64,000 nt of DNA from Streptomyces fructofermentans. Lineage in GTDB: Bacteria > Actinomycetota > Actinomycetes > Streptomycetales > Streptomycetaceae. The notes under the pieces were generated by a model, which saw only the letters and a list, made by a program, of their open reading frames with translations, searched no databases and had not been told where the DNA came from. This document shows positions 54,837 to 64,000 of the stretch, in pieces. The DNA lies in the NCBI RefSeq assembly GCF_014651055.1, contig NZ_BMWD01000002.1:350028-414027 (forward strand), in the 5' to 3' direction. The position numbers were made by a program, and so were the translations under genes. Positions within the stretch are counted from its first letter, which is position 1. Each line of letters begins with the position of its first letter.

Positions 54837-56207
54837 ATGAAGGTTCTGCTCACGTCCTTCGCGATGGACGCGCACTTCAACGGGTCCGTACCGCTGGCCT
54901 GGGCGCTACGGGCCGCCGGGCACGAGGTACGGGTGGCGAGCCAGCCCTCGCTGACGGGGAGCATCACGGCGGCCGGCCTGACCGCCGTCCCCGTCGGCGC
55001 GGACCACCGGCTGGACGAGATGGTCAAGGGCGTGGGCGACTCCGTGCTGTCCCACCACGCCGACCAGTCCCTGGACCCCGACGAGCCCGGACAGCTCACC
55101 CCGGCCTTCCTCAAGGGCTGGGACACGATGATGACGGCCACGTTCTTCACGCTGGTCAACGACGACCCGATGGTGGACGAACTCGTGGCGTTCGCCCGCG
55201 ACTGGGAGCCCGACCTCGTCCTGTGGGAGCCGTTCACGTTCGCGGGCGCGGTGGCCGCGAGGGCCACCGGCGCGGCCCACGCGCGGCTGCTGTCGTTCCC
55301 CGACCTGTTCATGTCGATGCGCCGGGCCTTCCTCGCGCAGATCGGCGCCGACCCCGCCGCCGACGGCGGGGCGGCCGGGATGAGCGGGATGAGCGGGACG
55401 AGCGGGGCCGACGGGAGGGCCCACCCCGAGGACTCCCTCGGCCAGTGGCTGGAGTGGACGCTCGGCCGCCACGGCCTGTCCTTCGACGAGGAGGCCGTGA
55501 CGGGCCAGTGGTCGGTGGACCAGGTGCCGCGCAGCTTCCGCCCGCCCTCGGACGGCCCGACGGTGGGCATGCGGTACGTCCCGTACAACGGGCCGGTGCC
55601 CGCCGTCGTGCCCGACTGGCTGCGCGTCCCGCCGACGCGTCCGCGGGTCTGCGTCACGCTGGGACTGACGGCCCGGACCTCCGAGTTCCCGAACGCCGTC
55701 CCGGTGGACGTCGTGCTGAAGGCCGTCGAGGGGCTCGACATCGAGGTGGTCGCCACGCTCGACGCGCAGGAGCGCGCGCTGCTGACCCACGTGCCGGAGA
55801 ACGTGCGGCTGGTGGACCACGTGCCCCTGCACGCGCTGCTGCCGACCTGCTCGGCGATCGTGCACCACGGCGGCGCCGGCACCTGGTCGACGGCGCTCGT
55901 CGAGGGTGTCCCGCAGATCGCGATGGGCTGGATCTGGGACGCGATCGACCGGGCGCGGCGCCAGCAGGAGCTGGGCGCCGGCCTCCATCTGCCCTCGCAC
56001 GACGTGACGGTGGAGGGGCTGCGGAGCAGGCTCGTGCGGGTTCTCGAGGAGCCCTCGTTCGCGACGGCGGCGGCGCGGCTGCGCGCCGAGGCCGAGGCGG
56101 AGCCGACTCCGGCGCGGATCGTCCCCGTACTGGAGCGGCTGACCGCCCAGCACCGCGCCCACGGCGGCCTGCGGCCGGGAGGTGTGTCCGCGGCATGCGC
56201 GTCCTGA
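54837..56207 (+). CDS. aknS: Rhodosaminyltransferase AknS
   Basis: A 456-residue GT-1 enzyme: 'VLLTSFAMDAHFNGSVPLAWAL' at the N-terminus and 'IVHHGGAGTWSTALVEGVPQIAMG' at the nucleotide-sugar site. With AknT it transfers rhodosamine to C-7 of the aglycone. A Gly/Met-rich insertion near residues 176-196 (repeats of GMSGT type) is unlike AknK. It overlaps aknR by 13 bases. Confidence 0.93.
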   Translation: MKVLLTSFAMDAHFNGSVPLAWALRAAGHEVRVASQPSLTGSITAAGLTAVPVGADHRLDEMVKGVGDSVLSHHADQSLDPDEPGQLTPAFLKGWDTMMTATFFTLVNDDPMVDELVAFARDWEPDLVLWEPFTFAGAVAARATGAAHARLLSFPDLFMSMRRAFLAQIGADPAADGGAAGMSGMSGTSGADGRAHPEDSLGQWLEWTLGRHGLSFDEEAVTGQWSVDQVPRSFRPPSDGPTVGMRYVPYNGPVPAVVPDWLRVPPTRPRVCVTLGLTARTSEFPNAVPVDVVLKAVEGLDIEVVATLDAQERALLTHVPENVRLVDHVPLHALLPTCSAIVHHGGAGTWSTALVEGVPQIAMGWIWDAIDRARRQQELGAGLHLPSHDVTVEGLRSRLVRVLEEPSFATAAARLRAEAEAEPTPARIVPVLERLTAQHRAHGGLRPGGVSAACAS

Positions 56208-57163
56208 TCACCGGCGGTGCCGGCTTCATCGGATCCCACTACGTCCGTGCCCTGCTGGGCGGCGACCTGCCGGGGCCCCGGCCGAGCCGGGTCACGGTCG
56301 TCGACCTCCTCACGTACGCGGGGGACATCGACAACCTGCCCCTGCCCGACCCGCGGCTGGACTTCCACCGCGTCGACATCCGGGACCTGGACGCGCTGCT
56401 GAAGGTGCTCCCGGGCCACGACGCGGTCGTGCACTTCGCGGCCGAGAGCCATGTCGACCGCTCGCTGACCGGGGCGGCGGAGTTCGTCAGCACCAATGTG
56501 CTGGGCACCCAGTCCCTGCTGGAGGCGAGCCTGCGCTGCGGGGTCGGGACGTTCGTGCACGTCTCGACGGACGAGGTCTACGGGTCGATCGCCGAGGGGA
56601 CCTGGACGGAGGAGGAGCCGCTGCGGCCCAACTCCCCCTACGCGGCGTCGAAGGCGGGCAGTGACCTGATCGCACGGTCCTACTGGGTCACCCACGGGCT
56701 CGACGTGCGCACGACGCGCTGCGCCAACAACTACGGCCCGCGGCAGCACCCGGAGAAGCTCATCCCGCTGTTCGTCACCGAGCTGCTGGCCGGCCGCCAG
56801 GTGCCGCTGTACGGGGACGGCGGCAACGTGAGGGAGTGGCTGCACGTGGACGACCACTGCCGAGCCGTGCACGCCGTGCTGACCGGCGGCCGGGCCGGGG
56901 AGGTCTACAACATCGGCGGCGGCACGCATCTGACGAACCGTGAGATGACGGGCAAGCTCCTCGACCTGTGCGGAGCCGACTGGTCCCGGGTACGGCGGGT
57001 GCCCGACCGCAAGGGGCACGACCTGCGGTACGCCGTGGACGACTCGAAGATCCGCAGGGAGCTGGGCTACCGGCCGCTGAGGTCCCTGGACGACGGCCTG
57101 CGCGAGGTCGTCGAGTGGTACCGCGCCCGGTCGGGCCGGCCCGAGACGGCCGAACGCGTGTGA
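56195..57163 (+). CDS. aknR: TDP-glucose 4,6-dehydratase AknR
   Basis: A 322-residue extended SDR: '[15 protein letters not shown]', 'AAESHVDRS', '[10 protein letters not shown]' with the catalytic Asp/Glu, and YAASK. It converts TDP-glucose to TDP-4-keto-6-deoxyglucose, the second step. Start ATG 56195 lies within aknS. Followed by a terminator hairpin at 57301. Confidence 0.96.
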   Translation: MRVLITGGAGFIGSHYVRALLGGDLPGPRPSRVTVVDLLTYAGDIDNLPLPDPRLDFHRVDIRDLDALLKVLPGHDAVVHFAAESHVDRSLTGAAEFVSTNVLGTQSLLEASLRCGVGTFVHVSTDEVYGSIAEGTWTEEEPLRPNSPYAASKAGSDLIARSYWVTHGLDVRTTRCANNYGPRQHPEKLIPLFVTELLAGRQVPLYGDGGNVREWLHVDDHCRAVHAVLTGGRAGEVYNIGGGTHLTNREMTGKLLDLCGADWSRVRRVPDRKGHDLRYAVDDSKIRRELGYRPLRSLDDGLREVVEWYRARSGRPETAERV

Positions 57164-57300
57164 GCGGCGGGTCCCGTCGTGCGGAGGCGCACGGCGGGGC
57201 CCGTCCGCCCCTGTCGCCGGGGCCCGCCGGGGAGGGGCACGGGACGCGCCCGGCCGGCACCGGCGGAGGGGCCGGGCGCGCGGCCGCGGTGGGAGAGCGG

Positions 57301-57331
57301 GAGAGCCGGCCCCCGTCGGGGGCCGGCTCTC
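57301..57331. terminator. Hairpin between convergent aknR and aknQ
   Basis: GAGAGCCGGCCCCC (57301-57314) pairs perfectly with 57318-57331 with a 3-base loop. The rest of the 316-base gap 57164-57479 is G/C-rich and shows no gene. Confidence 0.75.
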
Positions 57332-57479
57332 GTCACGAGGCAGCGGGCACGGCGGTACGGGCACGGCGCGCAGCCACGGCGGCGGGGCGGTGTGCCCGCG
57401 CGCGGGCCGTCCCACCCCGGCCCGAGGAAACGGCAGTTGCGCCCGGGGCGACAGGCGGGGCCGCCTCGCCTGGCCGGCC

Positions 57480-58469
57480 TCAGCGGCTGACGACGCGCGC
57501 CGCCTTGCGCACCTGCTCGACCAGGAGCGCCTGCCTCAGCAGGGCCTCTCCCAGCGCGGCGCGGCCGGTGCCGGAGAGCGCCGCCCCGGCGAACGCGTCC
57601 AGCGCGTTGCCGACCTGGTGGTCGGCGGGCAGCGTCACCTCCGTGAGCCGGTCCTGCTGCTCCACGCTGACGACCGGACGGTGTTCGCGCGGCGGGGTGA
57701 AGGACCGCGGCACGGTGAGCCTGCCGCGGCTGCCCCACAGGGCGTAGACGGACCGGTACGAGTGCTGGAAGCCGAAGTCGAGCTGCGCGGTCACCCCCGT
57801 CGCCGTGGACAGCAGCGCGCTTCCCGCGACGTCGACGCCGGTGGCCTCGTCCACCATCAGGCAGGCGCCCAGCACGTCGAGTTCGCCGGCGAGGTGGAGC
57901 TGGGCGGCGCGCAGCGGATAGACGCCGACGTCGAGCAGCGCTCCGCCGCCGAGCGCCGCGTCGTGCCGGAAGGACCCCGGGTCGGGCGGCGGCACCCCGA
58001 ACGAGCTGGAGAACACCCTCAGTTCACCGATCTCGCCCACCATGGCCCGCACCGCCGCGTGCTGCGAGTGGTGCAGGAACATGAAGTTCTCGGTGAGCGC
58101 GAGATCGAGCCGGGCCGCCATCGCGACCAGTTCGGCGCTCTGCGCGTAGGTCGTGCTGAGCGGCTTCTCCACCAGGACGTGCTTGCCCGCGGTGAGGGCG
58201 TGCGCGACCCATTCATGGTGCATGCCGGGAGGCAGCGGCACATAGACGGCGTCGATGTCCTCGCGTGCCAGCAGTGTCCGGTAGCCGGTGACCGCCGAGC
58301 ACCCGAACCGGGCGGCGATCCGTTCGCTCCTCGCCCGGTCCCGGCTCGCCACCGCCACCAGCCGCACCGAGGGATGCTCCACGAGCGCGGGCAGTATCCG
58401 GCGCACCGCGATGTCGGCGCAGCCCAGAACTCCCATGCGGAGTACGGGTCGTGGAGTGTCCTGGGGCAT
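57480..58469 (-). CDS. aknQ: TDP-hexose 3-ketoreductase AknQ (Gfo/Idh/MocA family)
   Basis: A 329-residue protein: N-terminal Rossmann domain ('[18 protein letters not shown]', '[14 protein letters not shown]', '[11 protein letters not shown]' with the catalytic EKP lysine) and C-terminal Gfo/Idh domain. It reduces the 3-keto group left by AknN, giving the precursor of 2-deoxyfucose and rhodinose. ATG 58469 follows GAGGTGG. Divergent from aknP. Confidence 0.92.
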   Translation of the reverse strand: MPQDTPRPVLRMGVLGCADIAVRRILPALVEHPSVRLVAVASRDRARSERIAARFGCSAVTGYRTLLAREDIDAVYVPLPPGMHHEWVAHALTAGKHVLVEKPLSTTYAQSAELVAMAARLDLALTENFMFLHHSQHAAVRAMVGEIGELRVFSSSFGVPPPDPGSFRHDAALGGGALLDVGVYPLRAAQLHLAGELDVLGACLMVDEATGVDVAGSALLSTATGVTAQLDFGFQHSYRSVYALWGSRGRLTVPRSFTPPREHRPVVSVEQQDRLTEVTLPADHQVGNALDAFAGAALSGTGRAALGEALLRQALLVEQVRKAARVVSR

Positions 58470-58628
58470 CTGCCACCTCACCTGTCGGCTACGTCGCCGA
58501 TCACGCTAGCCACGGCGGGTCGAAACCTCCTGGAAGCCCGATGGAGCAGGCCCTTTCCGGCGGCTCCACGGCTCTTCGACCGCACGGCCCCAGCATGGTC
58601 CGGAGGAATTCCTTACGGAGGGACGGCT

Positions 58629-59933
58629 ATGACGTCGGACACCAAGGCCCTGGTCCTGGAGCAGGTTCGCGAATACCACCGGCAGCAGGAGCCGGGGAGC
58701 TTCGAGCCGGGGGTGACGCCGATCCTCTCGTCGGGAGCGGTCCTGGACGAGGAGGACCGGGTCGCCCTGGTGGAGGCCGCCCTGGAGCTGCGGATCGCGG
58801 CCGGAGCCCGCTCCCGGCGCTTCGAGAGCAGGTTCGCGCGCCACATCGGCGTACGCAAGGCACACCTGGTCAACTCGGGTTCCTCGGCCAATCTGCTGGC
58901 ACTGTCCGCGCTGACCTCGCCCCGGCTGGGCGAGCAGCGGCTGCGCCCGGGCGACGAGGTGATCACGGTGGCCGGCGGCTTCCCCACCACGGTGAACCCG
59001 ATCATCCAGAACGGGCTCGTCCCGGTGTTCGTGGACATCGAGCTCGGCACGTACAACACCACGGCCGAGCGGGTGCGGGCGGCCATCTCGGACCGGACCC
59101 GGGCCATCATGATCGCGCACACCCTCGGCAACCCCTACGAGGTGGCCGAGATCCAGCAACTGGCCACGGACCACGACCTGTTCCTGATCGAGGACAACTG
59201 CGACGCCGTGGGCTCGACCTACCGGGGCCGTATGACGGGCACCTTCGGGGACCTGGCCACGGTCAGCTTCTACCCGGCCCACCACATCACGACCGGTGAG
59301 GGCGGCTGCGTACTGACCCGGAATCTCGAACTGGCCCGGATCGTCGAGTCGTTCCGCGACTGGGGCCGGGACTGCTGGTGCGAGCCGGGCGAGGACAACA
59401 CCTGCCTCAAGCGCTTCGACTACCAGCTCGGAACCCTCCCCAAGGGCTACGACCACAAGTACATCTTCTCGCACATCGGCTACAACCTGAAGGCGACCGA
59501 CCTCCAGGGGGCCCTGGCACTGAGCCAGTTGGAGAAGCTGCCCGAGTTCGGCGCGGCGCGGCGGCGGAACTGGCAGCAGTTGCGGGACGGCCTCGCGGAC
59601 GTCCCCGGACTGCTGCTGCCCACCGCCACGCCGGGCAGCGACCCGAGCTGGTTCGGCTTCGTCATCACGGTGCTGCCGGACGCCACCTACAGCCGCCGCG
59701 ACCTGATCGCCTTCCTGGAGGACCGGCGGATCGGCACACGACGGCTGTTCGGCGGCAACCTCACCCGGCACCCGGCGTACCTCGACACCCCGCACCGGGT
59801 GGCCGGCGACCTCCGGAACTCCGACATCATCACCGACCAGAGCTTCTGGATCGGGGTGTACCCGGGCATCACCGAGGAGATGACCGACTACATGCGGGAG
59901 TCCGTCGTCGAGTTCGTCACCAAGAACGGCTGA
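58629..59933 (+). CDS. aknP: TDP-hexose 3-dehydratase AknP (E1/SpnQ-like)
   Basis: A 434-residue DegT-fold enzyme in which the PLP lysine is replaced by His219 ([14 protein letters not shown]), the hallmark of C-3 deoxygenating dehydratases such as E1 and SpnQ. The cysteine cluster '[13 protein letters not shown]' fits the iron-sulfur site of the same family. It removes the 3-hydroxyl to give the 2,3,6-trideoxysugar rhodinose. It needs an electron donor; no ferredoxin or E3-type reductase gene is in the window. Confidence 0.93.
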   Translation: MTSDTKALVLEQVREYHRQQEPGSFEPGVTPILSSGAVLDEEDRVALVEAALELRIAAGARSRRFESRFARHIGVRKAHLVNSGSSANLLALSALTSPRLGEQRLRPGDEVITVAGGFPTTVNPIIQNGLVPVFVDIELGTYNTTAERVRAAISDRTRAIMIAHTLGNPYEVAEIQQLATDHDLFLIEDNCDAVGSTYRGRMTGTFGDLATVSFYPAHHITTGEGGCVLTRNLELARIVESFRDWGRDCWCEPGEDNTCLKRFDYQLGTLPKGYDHKYIFSHIGYNLKATDLQGALALSQLEKLPEFGAARRRNWQQLRDGLADVPGLLLPTATPGSDPSWFGFVITVLPDATYSRRDLIAFLEDRRIGTRRLFGGNLTRHPAYLDTPHRVAGDLRNSDIITDQSFWIGVYPGITEEMTDYMRESVVEFVTKNG

Positions 59934-59948
59934 GCCGCCCCGGGACGG

Positions 59949-60767
59949 TCAGCCGATCATCCGGTCGAACATCACGTCCTCCCCGTACCCGGGCACGTCC
60001 AGCCACGGCTCGGCCGAGAGCACGGCCTGCTGGAGGCGCTGGAGGCGCGGGGACGGCGAGAGGCCCAGTTCCTCCGCGAGCCGGCGGCGCAGCCTCTGGT
60101 AGACGTCGAGCGCCTGCCAGGAGCGGCCCGCCCGGTAGAGCGCCGTGATGCACTGGGCGTGCAGGCCCTCGTGCAGCGGATGGCGCCGGGTGAGTTCGAC
60201 GAGTTCGGCGAGCAGTTCCGCGTGGCGCCCGAGGCGCAGGTCCGCCTCCAGACAGCGTTCCAGCACGCCGAGGCGGCTCTCCTCCAGACGCGCCACCTCG
60301 ATGCTGAGCACGGGGCCTATCCGCACGTCCACCAGCGCGGACCCCCGCCACAGCGCCAGCGCCTCCCGGAAGTGGGCCGAGGCCTTCTCCTGCCGGTCCT
60401 CCAGCGTCGCGGCGCGCCCGGCGGCGACGAGCCGCTCGTACCGCGGTACGTCGACGGCGTCGGCGGGCGCCCGCCAGCAGTAGCCCCCGTACTGCGTGAC
60501 CAGGACGTCCTTGGCCGACACCCCGGCCTCACGGCCGTAGGCGGCGGTGAGTTGGCGGCGCAGCTTGAGGATGTACGTGTGCAGGGTCGCCAGCGCGCTC
60601 TGGGGCGGCTCGCTCCCCCAGATCTCCTCCATCAGGGTCCCGACGGGCAGGACGCGGTTGGCGTGGATGGCGAGCAGGGCGAGAATCTGGCGTGGTTTCG
60701 CCGCGGTCGGCACGATCGACCGTCCCCGAACCTCGGCCGTCAGCGGTCCCAGTAACCATATGTCCAT
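59949..60767 (-). CDS. aknO: SARP-family activator AknO with a TTA codon
   Basis: A 272-residue SARP: winged helix at 1-95 ('IWLLGPLTAEVRG', 'KPRQILALLAIHANRVL', 'LHTYILKLRRQL') and BTAD helices to about 245. The fifth codon is TTA (60753-60755), so translation should depend on the bldA leucyl-tRNA; I found no other in-frame TTA in the akn genes. A pathway activator gene in this position was needed for aclacinomycin production in S. galilaeus. It is divergent from the RiPP locus and may regulate it too. Confidence 0.9.
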   Translation of the reverse strand: MDIWLLGPLTAEVRGRSIVPTAAKPRQILALLAIHANRVLPVGTLMEEIWGSEPPQSALATLHTYILKLRRQLTAAYGREAGVSAKDVLVTQYGGYCWRAPADAVDVPRYERLVAAGRAATLEDRQEKASAHFREALALWRGSALVDVRIGPVLSIEVARLEESRLGVLERCLEADLRLGRHAELLAELVELTRRHPLHEGLHAQCITALYRAGRSWQALDVYQRLRRRLAEELGLSPSPRLQRLQQAVLSAEPWLDVPGYGEDVMFDRMIG

Positions 60768-61030
60768 GTTTCTCCCCCATGTGGTCGGCGAAGCACCGCG
60801 AAGAGCTCCTTGCCCGGGGAGTCTTGCTGGCCGGATCCACTCCCAACCAGTGCCATGGACCCGAACACGCATATGAGGAATGTATGCGCAAGATGTGTAT
60901 ATCTCATATGGACCCTGTGCCGGATGCACTGGTATCGACCTCTGTCGCCCGAAAGGATGGGCGGTGCGCGGATCCACCGGGGTCCGGCGCGCCCCATGGA
61001 ACAGGCACTCGACAGCGACAAGGAGTCCAC
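60768..61030. promoter_or_regulatory. Divergent aknO / RiPP promoter region
   Basis: A 263-base region distinctly A/T-rich in 60865-60915. It contains CATATGAG at 60870-60877 and its exact inverse CTCATATG at 60903-60910, a candidate regulator site centred between the two starts. It must drive aknO leftwards and the precursor/YcaO pair rightwards. Confidence 0.55.
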
Positions 61031-61210
61031 ATGTCACGGATCTCGCCCCTTCTGGACGGCGACGCGGCGATTGCGAGGGCCGCCGACGATCTCGTGATCA
61101 CCGAGTTCGGCCACGACCAGGGGGAGTTCCCGGACAGCCGCATCTGCATCTGTTGGACCTCCTCGCCCGACGCCCCGTCCGCCGCGGACGGCGGCCGTAC
61201 GTCTCGATGA
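61031..61210 (+). CDS. Putative RiPP (TOMM) precursor peptide
   Basis: A 59-residue peptide from ATG 61031 with an ideal AAGGAG site six bases upstream. Residues 1-36 are acidic and helical-looking (leader: 'AAIARAADDLVITEFGHD'). Residues 37-59 hold the only cysteines, Cys39 and Cys41 (RICICWTSS), plus Thr43, Ser44, Ser45, Ser50, Thr57 and Ser58, all potential substrates for azoline formation. The stop overlaps the YcaO start (ATGA), so both are made together. I do not recognise a known product family. It could instead be a non-RiPP leader ORF, but size, composition and coupling favour a precursor. Confidence 0.72.
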   Translation: MSRISPLLDGDAAIARAADDLVITEFGHDQGEFPDSRICICWTSSPDAPSAADGGRTSR

Positions 61211-63474
61211 GTCGTCCCGCCCCGGGCAACGGGCTTCCCCTGCTGGGATTCGCACCGCATCTGCGGGTCGAATCGGCACCGGGGGAGCCCGTCTTCCTGC
61301 TGACCGAGGACCGCGTGACCACCCTCGGCGGTGAACAGGTCGCGCTGCTCGCCCCGTTGCTCGACGGCAGCCGCGACCTGCCCGGCATCGTCGCGGACGC
61401 CTCGCCCCGGCTGTCGGCCGAGAGCACCGAACGGCTCGTGGCCAGGCTCCTCGACGCGGGCCTGCTGCACACCTATCCCCCGGACGCCGCCGGCGGGCCC
61501 GAGCGGGCCTACTGGGCCCTCGCCGACCTGGACGTGCGCCCGGACGGCGGCCGGGAGCCCCTGCTGGCACCGGTCGACCTCACGGGTGACGGCGGAGCCC
61601 CGCTGCACGAGGCCGTGTCGGCCGCCGGCCTGCGGACCGCCACCGGGGGCGCGCCGGCCGATCTGACGCTGGCCCTGTGCCACGACTACCTCGATCCGCG
61701 GCTGAGCGCCCTGGACGCGGCGCACCGCGCCGAGGGGCGCAGTTGGCTGCCGGTGCGGGCCAGCGGCACCCACCTGTGGATCGGGCCCTTCTTCTCGCCC
61801 GGCGACGGACCCTGCTGGACCTGCCTCGCGGACCGGCTGCGGCTGCGCCGGCGCGGCGAGGCGTACGTCCAGCACCGGCTCGGGCACAGCGGTCCCGCCG
61901 CGCACCGGCCCTCGTACCTGCCCGCGGGCCGTGCCGCGGCCCTCCAACTGGCCCTGCTGGAAGCCGGGAAGTGGCTCGCCGGGCATCGCGACGCCGACCA
62001 GGGCAGCCTGTGGCGGCTGGACACCCGCACGCTGGAGAGCAGCCGCCATCCCGTGCGGCGCCGCCCGCAGTGCACCCGCTGCGGCGATCCGCTGCTCGTA
62101 CGCGACCGGGTGTCGGCCCCGGTCGTCCTCACCCCCCAGCCCGTACGGGAGACGGGCGGCGGAGGCCATCGGACGTACGGTCCCGACCTGATGCTGGAGC
62201 GGTACGGCCATCTCGTGGACCCCGTCACCGGTCTCGTCGCCGAGATCCGCCGGGACCCGCGCGGGCCGGAGTTCCTCAACTGCTTCCACGCGGGCGCGCA
62301 GCCGCCCTGGGACCCGGCGCTGCCACCGCCCCCACTGAACACCCCGCTGCGCAGTCCGGGTTCGGGCAAGGGCGTGACCGAAGTCCACGCCCGGGTGAGC
62401 GCCCTGGCCGAGGCCCTGGAGCGGTACAGCGGCCACTTCCACGGCGACGAGCCGCGCAGGAAGGGGAGTTACCGCGACCTGGCGCCGCTCGCCGTGCATC
62501 CGGACACCGTCCAGCTCTTCGACCGCAGGCAGTTCGAGGACCGCGCGGAGTGGAACCGCGGGCACGGCCCCTTCCACCGGGTCACCGAACCCTTCGACGA
62601 GAGGGCCGCGATCGACTGGACGCCCGTGTGGTCGCTGACCGGGCACCGGCAGCGGCTCGCACCGACGAGCCTGCTCTACTACAACGCCCCGGACGCCGGG
62701 ACCGGGTTCTGCCGGGCCACGTCCAACGGGGCCGCCGCCGGGACCAGCCTGGAGGACGCCGTCGTGCACGGCTGCCTGGAGCTGGTGGAACGGGACGCGG
62801 TGGCCCTGTGGTGGTACAACCGCACCCGGCAGCCCGCCGTGGTCCTCGACGAGCGCGACCCCTGGATCGCCCGGATGCGGGCCGTCCTGCGAGAACTGGG
62901 CCGGACGGTGTGGGCCCTCGACCTCACGTCAGATCTCGGCATTCCCGTGGTCGCCGCCGTCTCCGCCCGGATCGGCAGCCCCGCCGAGGACGTCGTACTG
63001 GGCTTCGGCGCGCACTTCGACCCGAAGGTCGCGCTGCGCCGGGCACTGACCGAACTCAACCAGATGCTCCCGCCGTTGACGGGCGGCACCGCAGACGGGA
63101 CGACCGCCTACACGGGTACCGACCCGGAGGCCCTGCACTGGTTCCGGCACGCGACCACGGCCAACCAGCCCTATCTGCTGCCCGCGGCCCGGAGGTCGAC
63201 CCGTCCGCCGGCGGCGCTGCGGCCCCCCGCCGACGCCGCCGCCCAGGTCGACGCGCTGGTCGGCCTGTTGCGCAGACACGGTCTGGAGGTGCTCGTACTC
63301 GACCAGACCCGCCCCGATGTGGAACTGCCCGTGGCCAAGGTGCTGATCCCCGGCCTCCGCCCGCATTGGACGGGCTTCGGACCGGGCCGGCTGTTCGACA
63401 TACCGGTGGCGTTGGGCCGGTTGGACCGGCCGACGGACTTCGCGGACCTCAATCCGCTGCCTTTGCACCTATGA
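61207..63474 (+). CDS. Fused leader-binding / YcaO cyclodehydratase (TOMM synthase)
   Basis: A 755-residue protein. Residues 1-350 form an E1-like/ocin-ThiF-type leader-binding region starting with a RiPP recognition element-like winged helix and a zinc tetracysteine site Cys203-x2-Cys206 and Cys289-x2-Cys292. Residues about 360-755 are the YcaO domain, with ATP-binding motifs 'GKGVTEVHARVSALAEALER' and 'SNGAAAGTSLEDAVVHGCLE' (ending ELVERDA) and a Pro-Leu-Pro C-terminal end. It should cyclise Cys/Ser/Thr of the peptide encoded just upstream to azolines. No azoline dehydrogenase is visible before the window ends. Confidence 0.88.
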   Translation: MSRPAPGNGLPLLGFAPHLRVESAPGEPVFLLTEDRVTTLGGEQVALLAPLLDGSRDLPGIVADASPRLSAESTERLVARLLDAGLLHTYPPDAAGGPERAYWALADLDVRPDGGREPLLAPVDLTGDGGAPLHEAVSAAGLRTATGGAPADLTLALCHDYLDPRLSALDAAHRAEGRSWLPVRASGTHLWIGPFFSPGDGPCWTCLADRLRLRRRGEAYVQHRLGHSGPAAHRPSYLPAGRAAALQLALLEAGKWLAGHRDADQGSLWRLDTRTLESSRHPVRRRPQCTRCGDPLLVRDRVSAPVVLTPQPVRETGGGGHRTYGPDLMLERYGHLVDPVTGLVAEIRRDPRGPEFLNCFHAGAQPPWDPALPPPPLNTPLRSPGSGKGVTEVHARVSALAEALERYSGHFHGDEPRRKGSYRDLAPLAVHPDTVQLFDRRQFEDRAEWNRGHGPFHRVTEPFDERAAIDWTPVWSLTGHRQRLAPTSLLYYNAPDAGTGFCRATSNGAAAGTSLEDAVVHGCLELVERDAVALWWYNRTRQPAVVLDERDPWIARMRAVLRELGRTVWALDLTSDLGIPVVAAVSARIGSPAEDVVLGFGAHFDPKVALRRALTELNQMLPPLTGGTADGTTAYTGTDPEALHWFRHATTANQPYLLPAARRSTRPPAALRPPADAAAQVDALVGLLRRHGLEVLVLDQTRPDVELPVAKVLIPGLRPHWTGFGPGRLFDIPVALGRLDRPTDFADLNPLPLHL

Positions 63475-63708
63475 CGGAATGATGTCTTCCTCAAATATCC
63501 CGGTGCCCGGGTAAACCATTCCGGGAGAGGAACCGTCTTCGTTCACAACGAGGGGAAAAGGCCCGCCACACCACGAAGTTCCGCTGCCCTCACCACCCGG
63601 ATCCATTAAAATCGATGGTGTGTTCTCATCCTCCCCCAATGCCGTGAGAGGGTGGACCGCGGCACAACCCGACTCATTGATTCGTTCGGTTCATCCGGGG
63701 GAGAAGCG

Positions 63709-64000
63709 ATGCGAGGTTCTGCTCTGCCCAATGACGCGCGCGCCGCACGGGAGGACGCGAGACGCCGGCACCTCGCCATCGGCACTTCAGCCGCCATCAC
63801 CTTCGCGGTACTCGTGGCCTTCTTCGGGATCGCCGTCAGCTATCTGCTGGACGCCCGGCTCACGCCGGTCCGCTTCGGTGCGGGCATCGTGGCCCTGCTC
63901 CTCGTCTACTGCGTACAACTGGTGCACTCCTTCCCGCACCTGTCGCCCGGACTGGCCCGCCGGCGGTACTGGACCCTGGGATTCCAGGCACTCCTGACCT
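63709..64000 (+). CDS. N-terminus of a membrane protein, probably a sensor histidine kinase (partial)
   Basis: The first 97 residues are present, from ATG 63709 with a GGGGGAGAAG site. After an Arg-rich start there are two membrane helices (AAITFAVLVAFFGIAVSYLL and a second at about 53-70) and 'QLVHSFPHLSPGLARRRYW', a pattern I associate with membrane sensor kinases beside Streptomyces natural-product loci. The catalytic part is outside the window, so the kinase call is tentative. The 63475-63708 gap holds no gene I can support. Confidence 0.55.
   Translation, partial: MRGSALPNDARAAREDARRRHLAIGTSAAITFAVLVAFFGIAVSYLLDARLTPVRFGAGIVALLLVYCVQLVHSFPHLSPGLARRRYWTLGFQALLT

Noticed and set aside
53420..57415. 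1331-codon open frame on the minus strand
   Set aside because: It runs antisense through aknT, aknS and aknR, all of which have clear motifs; high GC makes such antisense frames common.
58629..59933. Second aminotransferase
   Set aside because: The PLP lysine is replaced by histidine (His219) and the cysteine cluster of 3-dehydratases is present, so it is a dehydratase.

Overview
The window is very GC-rich, reads in long dense open frames with GTG/TTG starts and purine-rich ribosome sites, and carries families typical of actinomycetes (DUF2510 proteins, SARP regulators, a bldA-type TTA codon). It is almost certainly a Streptomyces chromosome segment. No rRNA, tRNA, transposase or CRISPR array was seen.

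Bases 1-7763 are ordinary accessory/housekeeping genes: a regulator fragment, two DUF2510 proteins, a TetR regulator divergent from a PAP2-type membrane enzyme and a DMT transporter, and a Tat-exported phospholipase C. Bases 8231-17880 hold five co-directional genes (vWA-like protein, TRAFAC-type GTPase, large GAP1-like partner, membrane vWA protein, Ser/Thr kinase with a beta-propeller). These look like one GTPase-centred signalling or conflict (possible antiphage) system. After a gene-poor 1.1 kb come an exported alpha/beta hydrolase, an acyltransferase-3 membrane protein, a two-component system and a lipoprotein.

From about 24.6 to 60.8 kb lies a complete anthracycline cluster of the aclacinomycin/cinerubin (akn/acl) type. 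It has a DrrAB-like exporter with a PadR regulator, AclR and a partner reductase, AknOx, a SARP (AknI), the aklavinone polyketide genes (H, G, F, E2, D, C, B, X, A, E1, W, U), two glycosyltransferases (K, S) with the P450-like activator T, and TDP-deoxysugar genes (L, M, N, Z, Y, X2, R, Q, P). A second SARP (AknO) closes it. The right block runs N, Z, Y, X2, W, V, U, T, S, R, Q, P, O, the letter order of the Streptomyces galilaeus names. Active-site residues of AknOx and AknH are conserved position by position. The gene set predicts a propionyl-primed aklavinone/pyrromycinone core with rhodosamine, 2-deoxyfucose and rhodinose, the last oxidised to cinerulose/aculose; AclR suggests 1-hydroxylation (cinerubin-like).

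At the right edge, divergent from aknO, is a compact RiPP locus: a 59-residue precursor-like peptide translationally coupled (ATGA) to a fused leader-binding/YcaO cyclodehydratase, followed by the start of a membrane protein that resembles a sensor kinase. I consider this and the GTPase system the least-described parts of the window.
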